A stretch of 64,000 nucleotides of DNA. Source: an uncultured Comamonas sp. Lineage in GTDB: Bacteria > Pseudomonadota > Gammaproteobacteria > Burkholderiales > Burkholderiaceae_C. Under the pieces are notes generated by a model. It did no database searches and was not told the DNA's origin. It saw only the letters and a program-made list of their open reading frames with translations. Both the position numbers and the translations under genes were made by a program. Positions within the stretch are counted from its first letter, which is position 1. Each line of letters begins with the position of its first letter. The stretch is from the NCBI GenBank assembly GCA_902175065.1, contig CABIIJ010000068.1, positions 1 to 64,000 of the forward strand. Direction: 5' to 3'. Shown one piece after another: positions 57,379 through 64,000 of the stretch.

Positions 57379-58067
57379 GGCGCAACTCCTTGGGAAGATT
57401 GGGAACGTGTTTTACGCACCGATTGCGGGATGGGGCGGTTTTGCCCCAGGTTGGTGCAGCCGTCGAAGGCTTCGGGTTCGGCCCAGGCCTCGTCCATGTC
57501 CGGCTCGGGGGCCAGGGGCACGGCCTGGGCTTTTTCGCCGGCGGCTTCCAGGATGGCGGCGATGACGCTGGCATACGGGCTTTGGCGTTGCAGCAAGGCG
57601 GTGAACAGGGCGTTCAGGATGTGCGTCATCTCGCCCAGGAACTCCCGCGCCAGCGCGGCCGGCTGGGTGGAGGCGAACTCCAGCACCACGCCCAGGTGGT
57701 CGGGCAGCTCGGGGGCGTTGAACACCAGCCCCGCTTTTTCGTAGGTTTGCGCCAGGTCCAGCAGCGCCGGGCCGCGTTCGCGCGAGTCGCCGTGGATGTG
57801 CTCGAACAGGTGCAGCGAGGTGTGCCGCCCCCGGTCGAAGGTTTCCACGTAGCGTTCCTGCAGGGCATAGATGTCCTGCTGCGCCAGTTGGCGGCCCAGG
57901 GCGTTCAGCTCGGCCTGGCGCTCCCGGGTCAGGACTTTTTCTTCCGCCAGGGCTTGCAGCAGCTCGCCGATCTGGGGGCGCAACTGCGCATCCGGGTAGT
58001 CCAGCAGCCGGGCCAGCACGCGCAGGGTGACGCGCAGGCTGGCCGGGGTAGAGGTGGTTTTCAACAT
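57375..58067 (-). CDS. narJ: nitrate reductase molybdenum cofactor assembly chaperone
   Basis: RLLDYPDAQLRPQIGELLQAL, FEHIHGDSRERGPALLDLAQTY. Confidence 0.95.
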   Translation of the reverse strand: MLKTTSTPASLRVTLRVLARLLDYPDAQLRPQIGELLQALAEEKVLTRERQAELNALGRQLAQQDIYALQERYVETFDRGRHTSLHLFEHIHGDSRERGPALLDLAQTYEKAGLVFNAPELPDHLGVVLEFASTQPAALAREFLGEMTHILNALFTALLQRQSPYASVIAAILEAAGEKAQAVPLAPEPDMDEAWAEPEAFDGCTNLGQNRPIPQSVRKTRSQSSQGVAP

Positions 58068-58082
58068 GGTGCTGCTCCTTTC

Positions 58083-59606
58083 CTACACCGTCGCCTTGAT
58101 GGGGATGGTGCGTTTTTTCTTGCTGCCGAAGATGCTCACCGGGCTGGAGCCGTCCGAGCAGCCGTTACCGAACGAGAAGCCGCAGCCGCCGCGCACGTCG
58201 AAGGCGTTTTCGGCGTACTCGCGGTGCGTGCTGGGGATGACGAAGCGGTCTTCGTAGTTGGCGATCGCCATCACCTGGTACATGTCCTGCACGTCGTGCG
58301 CCGTCAGGCCGACCTGTTTGAGCACGGACAGGTTCTGCACCTTGTCCACGTGCACGCCGCGCTGGTAGGCCCGCATGGCCAGCATCCGCTCCAGCGCCCG
58401 GATGACCGGGGCGGTGTCGCCCGCCGTGAGCAGGTTGGCCAGGTACTGCACGGGGATGCGCAACTGGCCCACGTCGGGAATCTCGCCATTCACGCCCAGG
58501 TGGCCGGCGTTGGCCGCCGAGGTGATGGGCGACAGCGGCGGCACGTACCACACCATGGGCAGGGTGCGGTACTCGGGGTGCAGCGGCAGGGCGATCTTCC
58601 AATCCACGGCCATCTTGTAGACCGGGCTTTTCTGCGCCGCTTCGATCCAGTTGTCGGCAATGCCGTCGGCACGGGCCTGGGCAATGACGGCCGGGTCGTT
58701 GGGGTCGAGGAAGATGTCCAGCTGCGCCTGGTACAGGTCGCGGTCACGCTCCACGCTGGCCGCTTCCTGGATGCGGTCGGCGTCGTACAGCAGCACGCCC
58801 AGGTAGCGGATGCGGCCCACGCACGTTTCCGAGCACACGGTGGGCTGGCCGGCCTCGATGCGCGGGTAGCAAAAGATGCACTTCTCGGCCTTGCCGGTCT
58901 GCCAGTTGTAATAAATCTTCTTGTACGGGCAACCGCTCACGCACATGCGCCAACCCCGGCATTTGTCCTGGTCGATCAGCACGATGCCGTCTTCCTCGCG
59001 CTTGTAGATCGAGCCGCTGGGGCAAGAAGCCACGCACGCCGGGTTCAGGCAATGCTCGCACAGGCGCGGCAGGTACATCATGAAGGTGTTCTCGAACTGG
59101 CCGTACATCTCCTTCTGCACCTGCTCGAAGTTCACGTCGATGCTGCGCTTGCTGAATTCGCCACCCAGGATTTCCTCCCAGTTCGGCCCCCACTCGATCT
59201 TCTCCATGCGCTGGCCGGTGATCAGGCTGCGCGGGCGGGCGGTGGGTGCAGCCTTCATCTCCGGGGCCGATTGCAGGTGGTCGTAGTCGAAGGTGAACGG
59301 CTCGTAGTAGTCGTCGATCTGCGGCAGGTTGGGGTTGGCGAAGATCTTCATCAGCATCTTCCACTTGCCGCCCTGGCGCGGGGTGATGGAACCGTTGGCG
59401 TGGCGCGTCCAGCCGCCGTTCCACTTGTCCTGGTTCTCCCATTCCTTGGGGTAGCCGATGCCGGGTTTGCTCTCCACGTTGTTGAACCAGGCGTATTCCA
59501 CGCCGGGGCGGCTCGTCCAGACGTTCTTGCAGGTGACCGAGCAGGTGTGGCAGCCGATGCACTTGTCCAGGTTCAGCACCATGCCGATTTGGGCACGAAT
59601 TTTCAT
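58083..59606 (-). CDS. narH: nitrate reductase subunit beta
   Basis: Four Cys clusters, MVLNLDKCIGCHTCSVTCKNVWTSRPGVEYAWFNNVE. Confidence 0.97.
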   Translation of the reverse strand: MKIRAQIGMVLNLDKCIGCHTCSVTCKNVWTSRPGVEYAWFNNVESKPGIGYPKEWENQDKWNGGWTRHANGSITPRQGGKWKMLMKIFANPNLPQIDDYYEPFTFDYDHLQSAPEMKAAPTARPRSLITGQRMEKIEWGPNWEEILGGEFSKRSIDVNFEQVQKEMYGQFENTFMMYLPRLCEHCLNPACVASCPSGSIYKREEDGIVLIDQDKCRGWRMCVSGCPYKKIYYNWQTGKAEKCIFCYPRIEAGQPTVCSETCVGRIRYLGVLLYDADRIQEAASVERDRDLYQAQLDIFLDPNDPAVIAQARADGIADNWIEAAQKSPVYKMAVDWKIALPLHPEYRTLPMVWYVPPLSPITSAANAGHLGVNGEIPDVGQLRIPVQYLANLLTAGDTAPVIRALERMLAMRAYQRGVHVDKVQNLSVLKQVGLTAHDVQDMYQVMAIANYEDRFVIPSTHREYAENAFDVRGGCGFSFGNGCSDGSSPVSIFGSKKKRTIPIKATV

Positions 59607-59632
59607 TGTGTTCTCCTTCTTTCTCAGGCGCT

Positions 59633-62600
59633 TCAGGCGTGTTGGGCCGCCGCTTCGGTTTCCGCGTCCATCCAGTCGACGCGGCGCATCTTGCGCACCA
59701 GCACGAACTCGTCGCGGTTGGTGCCGATGGTTCCGTAGTAGTTGAAGCCGTAGCTGTACTGCGCGTAGCCGCCGATCATGTGCGTGGGCTTCAAGACCAC
59801 CCGGGTGACCGAGTTGTGGATGCCGCCGCGCGTGCCGGTGATTTCCGAGCCGGGGGTGTTCACGATCTTTTCCTGCGCGTGGTACATCAGCACCATGCCG
59901 TTGTTCACGCGCTGGCTGACCACCGCACGGGCGGCAATCGCGCCGTTGGCGTTGAACAGCTCGACCCAGTCGTTGTCCACGATGCCACCGCGTTTGGCGT
60001 CGTCTTCACTGAGCCAGATCACCGGGCCGCCCCGGTTCAGGGTCAGCATGTGCAGGTTGTCGCTGTACGTGCTGTGAATGCCCCATTTCTGGTGCGGGGT
60101 GATGAAGTTCAGCGCGATCTCGGGGTTGCCGTTGGGCATCTTGCCCTCGACCTCGTGCAGCGCCTTCAGATGCACCGGCGGACGGTAGGAGGTGAAGCCC
60201 TCGCCGAAGTCGCGCATCCAGGGGTGATCCTGGTAGAACTGCTGGCGGCCCGTCAGGGTACGCCATGGAATCAGCTCATGCACGTTGGTGTAGCCGGCGT
60301 TGTAGCTGACCTTCTCGCTCTCCAGCCCGCTCCAGGTGGGCGAGCTGATGATCTTGCGCGGCTGCGCCTGGATGTCGCGGAAGCGGATCTTTTCATCCTC
60401 ACGGTGCAGGGCCAGATGCACGTGGTCGCGCCCGGTCTGCTTGCCCAGCGCTTCCCAGGCCTTGCAGGCGACGTGGCCGTTGGTCTCGGGGGCCAGCATC
60501 ATCACGACCTCGGTCGCGTCGATGTCGGTGACGATCTTCGGGCGCCCTTGCGTCACGCCTTCTTCGCGCACGCGGCCATTCAGGTCGCCGAGCTGTTCCA
60601 CCTCGGTCTGCGTGTTCCAGCCGATGCCCTTGCCGCCGTTGCCCACCTTGTCCAGCAATGGCCCCAGGGCGGTGAAGCGCTTGAAGGTGTTGGGGTAGTC
60701 GCGCTCGACCACGGTGATCTGCGGGGCGGTGACGCCGGGGATCAGGTCGATCTCGCCCTTCTTCCAGTCTTTCACGTCAAAGGGCTGGGCCAGCTCGCCC
60801 GCCGTGTCGTGCATGATGGGGGTCATCACCACTTCTTTTTCCACGCCCAGGTGGCCGACGCACACTTCGCTGAACGCCTTGGCAAAACCCTTGTAGATCT
60901 CCCAATCGCTGCGGGCCTGCCAGGCCGGATCGACGGCGGCGGACAGCGGGTGGATGAAGGGGTGCATGTCGCTGGTGTTGAGGTCGTTCTTCTCGTACCA
61001 GGTGGCCGTGGGCAGCACGATGTCGGAATACAGGCAGGTGGTGCTCATGCGGAAGTCCAGCGTGACCAGCAGGTCGAGCTTGCCCTCGGGCGCCTGGTCG
61101 TGCCACTTCACTTCCATGGGCTTGGCCTCGTCCTTGCCCAGATCCTTGCCCTGCACGCCGTGGGTCGTGCCCAGCAGGTGCTTGAGGAAGTACTCATGGC
61201 CCTTGCCCGAGCTGCCCAGGATGTTGGAACGCCACACGAACATGTTGCGTGGCCAGTTCAGCGGGTTGTCCGGGTCTTCACAGCTCAGGGCGATGCTGCC
61301 GTCCTTGAGCGACTGCACCAGATACTCCTTGGCGTCCTGGCCTTTGGCCGCAGCGTCCTTGACCACCTGGAGCGGGTTGACCTCCAGCTGCGGGGCGCTG
61401 GGCAGCCAGCCCATGCGCTCGGAGCGCACGTTGAAGTCGATCATGCTGCCCTGGTAGGCGGCCTTGTCGGCCAGGGGCGAGAGCACTTCTTCGACGCCCA
61501 GCTTTTCGTAGCGCCACTGGTCGGTGTGCGCGTAGAAGAAGCTGGTGGAGTTCTGCTGGCGCGGCGGGCGGATCCAGTCCAGCGCAAAGGCCAGCGCCGT
61601 CCAGCCCGTTTGCGGGCGCAGCTTTTCCTGGCCCACGTAGTGCGACCAGCCGCCGCCCGACTGGCCGATGCAGCCGCACATCATCAGCATGTTGATGATG
61701 CCCCGGTAGTTCATGTCGCAGTGGTACCAGTGGTTCATGGCCGCGCCGATGATGACCATGGACTTGCCGTGCGTCTTGTCGGCGTTGTCGGCGAACTGGC
61801 GGGCAATGGCGATGATCTGCTCGCGCGGCACGCCGGTGATCGGCTCCTGCCAGGCCGGGGTGTAGGGGGCGTTGGCATCGTAGCCGCCGTCGGCACCCTC
61901 GCCTTCCAGGCCGCGATGCACGCCGTAGTTGGCCACTTGCAGGTCGAAAACCGTCGCTACTGCCACACGGCCGGCCACGCCTTCGCCGTTCAAATCCAGG
62001 TAAGTGACGGGCACGCGGCGCACCATCACGTCGTCGCCCTGGTCGTTGGCATTGAAGTTGGGGGTGTCGATACCGCCGAAGTAGGGGAAGGCCACATCGG
62101 CGATCTCGTGCGCCTGGGCACCGTCCTCCAGCACCGAGAGCTTGAGTTTGACGGTGTTGCCGTCGCGGGCGTCCTTGTTCTCCAGGTTCCACAGCCCCTG
62201 GTCGGGGCCGCCTTCCGGCCCCCAGCGGAAGCCGATGGAGCCGTTGGGCAGCGCCACCTGGCCCGCCGCGTCGTAGGCCACGGTTTTCCAGTCCGGGTGG
62301 TTGGTCTGGCCCAGCTGGCCCTCGAAATCGCTGGCCCGCACGTAGCGGCCCGGCACCTTGACCACGCGGCCATCGGGCAGGGTTTTGTCTTCCAGCACGA
62401 CCAGCAGCGGCAGGTCGGTCAGGCGACGGGCGTAGTCGTCAAAATAGGCCGAGCGCTTGTCGAAGTAAAACTCTTTCAGGATGACGTGGCCCATGGCCAT
62501 GGCCACCGCCGCATCCGTGCCCTGCTTGGGGTGCAGCCACAGGTCGGCCAGCTTGGCGACTTCCGAATAATCGGGCGTCACCGCCACCACCTTGGCCCCC

Positions 62601-63421
62601 TTATAGCGCACCTCGGTGAAGAAGTGGGCATCCGGCGTGCGCGTCTGCGGCACGTTGGAACCCCAGGCGATGATGAAGTTGGAGTTGTACCAGTCGGCGC
62701 TTTCCGGCACATCGGTCTGCTCGCCCCACACCTGCGGGCTGGACGGCGGCAGGTCGCAGTACCAGTCGTAGAAGCTCATCGGCACGCCGCCGATCAGGTT
62801 CAGGTAGCGGCTGCCGGCGGCGTAGGAGATCATCGACATCGCCGGGATGGGCGAGAAGCCGATGATGCGGTCCGGCCCGTACTGCTTGATGGTGTAGACG
62901 TTGGCCGCCGCGATCATCTGGTTCACTTCGTCCCACGTGGAACGCACGAAGCCGCCCAGGCCGCGCTGCTTTTGCCATTCCTCGCGGGCTTCCTGGTTCT
63001 GCACGATGGCGGCCCAGGCATCGACCGGGCTTTTCGCCACCGCCAGCGCCGCCCGCCAGTGCTTGAGCAGGCGCCCGCGCACCATGGGGTATTTCACGCG
63101 GTTGGCCGAATACAGGTACCAGGAGTAGGACGCGCCCCGGGCGCAGCCGCGCGGCTCGTGGTTGGGCAGGTCGGGGCGGGTGCGGGGGTAGTCGGTCTGC
63201 TGGGTTTCCCAGGTAACGATGCCGCCCTTGACGTAGATCTTCCACGAGCAGGAACCCGTGCAGTTCACCCCGTGGGTGGAGCGCACGATCTTGTCGTGCG
63301 CCCAGCGGTCGCGGTAGGCGTTTTCCCAAGTGCGGTCTTCGCCATTGGTCTGGCCGTGGCCATCGGCAAAGCTTTCCCGTGGCTGAGAGAAATAGGTCAG
63401 GCGATCAAGCAAATGACTCAT
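59633..63421 (-). CDS. narG: nitrate reductase subunit alpha
   Basis: 1262 aa; THGVNCTGSCSWKIYVKGGIVTWETQQTDYP and molybdopterin oxidoreductase domains. Confidence 0.97.
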   Translation of the reverse strand: MSHLLDRLTYFSQPRESFADGHGQTNGEDRTWENAYRDRWAHDKIVRSTHGVNCTGSCSWKIYVKGGIVTWETQQTDYPRTRPDLPNHEPRGCARGASYSWYLYSANRVKYPMVRGRLLKHWRAALAVAKSPVDAWAAIVQNQEAREEWQKQRGLGGFVRSTWDEVNQMIAAANVYTIKQYGPDRIIGFSPIPAMSMISYAAGSRYLNLIGGVPMSFYDWYCDLPPSSPQVWGEQTDVPESADWYNSNFIIAWGSNVPQTRTPDAHFFTEVRYKGAKVVAVTPDYSEVAKLADLWLHPKQGTDAAVAMAMGHVILKEFYFDKRSAYFDDYARRLTDLPLLVVLEDKTLPDGRVVKVPGRYVRASDFEGQLGQTNHPDWKTVAYDAAGQVALPNGSIGFRWGPEGGPDQGLWNLENKDARDGNTVKLKLSVLEDGAQAHEIADVAFPYFGGIDTPNFNANDQGDDVMVRRVPVTYLDLNGEGVAGRVAVATVFDLQVANYGVHRGLEGEGADGGYDANAPYTPAWQEPITGVPREQIIAIARQFADNADKTHGKSMVIIGAAMNHWYHCDMNYRGIINMLMMCGCIGQSGGGWSHYVGQEKLRPQTGWTALAFALDWIRPPRQQNSTSFFYAHTDQWRYEKLGVEEVLSPLADKAAYQGSMIDFNVRSERMGWLPSAPQLEVNPLQVVKDAAAKGQDAKEYLVQSLKDGSIALSCEDPDNPLNWPRNMFVWRSNILGSSGKGHEYFLKHLLGTTHGVQGKDLGKDEAKPMEVKWHDQAPEGKLDLLVTLDFRMSTTCLYSDIVLPTATWYEKNDLNTSDMHPFIHPLSAAVDPAWQARSDWEIYKGFAKAFSEVCVGHLGVEKEVVMTPIMHDTAGELAQPFDVKDWKKGEIDLIPGVTAPQITVVERDYPNTFKRFTALGPLLDKVGNGGKGIGWNTQTEVEQLGDLNGRVREEGVTQGRPKIVTDIDATEVVMMLAPETNGHVACKAWEALGKQTGRDHVHLALHREDEKIRFRDIQAQPRKIISSPTWSGLESEKVSYNAGYTNVHELIPWRTLTGRQQFYQDHPWMRDFGEGFTSYRPPVHLKALHEVEGKMPNGNPEIALNFITPHQKWGIHSTYSDNLHMLTLNRGGPVIWLSEDDAKRGGIVDNDWVELFNANGAIAARAVVSQRVNNGMVLMYHAQEKIVNTPGSEITGTRGGIHNSVTRVVLKPTHMIGGYAQYSYGFNYYGTIGTNRDEFVLVRKMRRVDWMDAETEAAAQHA

Positions 63422-63460
63422 GGAGTGCTCCTTGAAAATCTAGAAATTGAGTGAGAGGCA

Positions 63461-64000
63461 TCAGCAGGGCATCTCGGCGTTCTTGCGGGTGTAGTACCAC
63501 CAGGTCACGGCCACGCACAGCAGGTAAAAGGCGACGAACATCCACAGCGCAAACTCCGGCCCGCCGGTCGCCTCGATCGAGCTGCCGTAGCTCTTGGGGA
63601 TGAAAAAGCCCCCGTAGGCACCCAGCGCCCCGGCAAAGCCGACGGCGGCAGCGCCTTCGGTATTGCCTTCCTTGATGGCCTGGGCCTTGGCGGCGTCATC
63701 CCTGCCGGCCACGGCCCGCAGTTTCTGGGTGAGGAAGATCACGGGGATCATGCGGAAGGTGGAGCCATTGCCCACCCCGGTGGTGCAGAACAGCACCAGG
63801 AACATGAGGAAGAAGCCCATGAAGCTGCCCTCCTGCGGGCCGAACGGCAGGGCGTAGCCGGTGGCCCCCTTGGGCAGGAAATACAGCACGCCCAGCACGG
63901 CCAGGGCCATGACGGCGAAGTTCCAGAAAGTCACCACGCCGCCGCCGATCTTGTCGGCCAGCCAGCCGCCAAAAGGCCGCGACAACGCACCGACCAGCGG
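63461..64000 (-). CDS. narK: nitrate/nitrite MFS transporter, 5' part beyond window
   Basis: RPFGGWLADKIGGGVVTFWNF...GNGSTFRMIPVIF; ORF stays open to the window edge. Confidence 0.92.
   Translation of the reverse strand, partial: PLVGALSRPFGGWLADKIGGGVVTFWNFAVMALAVLGVLYFLPKGATGYALPFGPQEGSFMGFFLMFLVLFCTTGVGNGSTFRMIPVIFLTQKLRAVAGRDDAAKAQAIKEGNTEGAAAVGFAGALGAYGGFFIPKSYGSSIEATGGPEFALWMFVAFYLLCVAVTWWYYTRKNAEMPC

Noticed and set aside
57390-59738. 782-aa ORF antisense to narJ/narH
   Set aside because: Shadow ORF opposite well-supported genes
59606-63454. 1282-aa plus-strand ORF antisense to narG
   Set aside because: Shadow ORF from the codon bias of high-GC narG; low-complexity His/Val/Gly-rich translation with no recognisable motif, whereas the minus strand encodes clear NarG

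Overview
This GC-rich 64 kb chromosomal window most resembles Burkholderiales/Comamonadaceae; that taxonomic placement is inferred from protein style and synteny. Most of it is core genome: metF, rlpA, rlmJ, rplM-rpsI, erpA, anmK, tyrS, glmU, an acyl-CoA synthetase/GNAT fusion, tRNA-Arg(CCT), tamB-tamA, polA, thrB, pilBCD-coaE-zapD-yacG, copA and narKGHJI (narK is cut by the window end). Less routine content includes: (1) a tight five-gene minus-strand operon (32988-37585) with a Ycf46-like AAA+ ATPase, a membrane coiled-coil protein and three unrecognised proteins; (2) an AAA/DUF4143 ATPase with a PD-(D/E)XK-like motif, preceded by 22-bp iterons; (3) a dispersed family of ~95-bp double-hairpin palindromes (8 intergenic copies plus one exapted in frame inside tamB) with compensatory stem changes, often supplying neighbours' stop codons; (4) a second ~155-bp multi-hairpin repeat (2 copies) that sits immediately beside the double hairpin both times; (5) a 41-bp nested palindrome operator between a two-component system and a phosphoethanolamine transferase; (6) a MerR/CueR-type 19-bp-spacer promoter upstream of copA; (7) a hexanucleotide tract encoding a (His-Asp)n tail in a ZIP transporter. 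All calls come from reading the sequence and ORF track; no database search was run.
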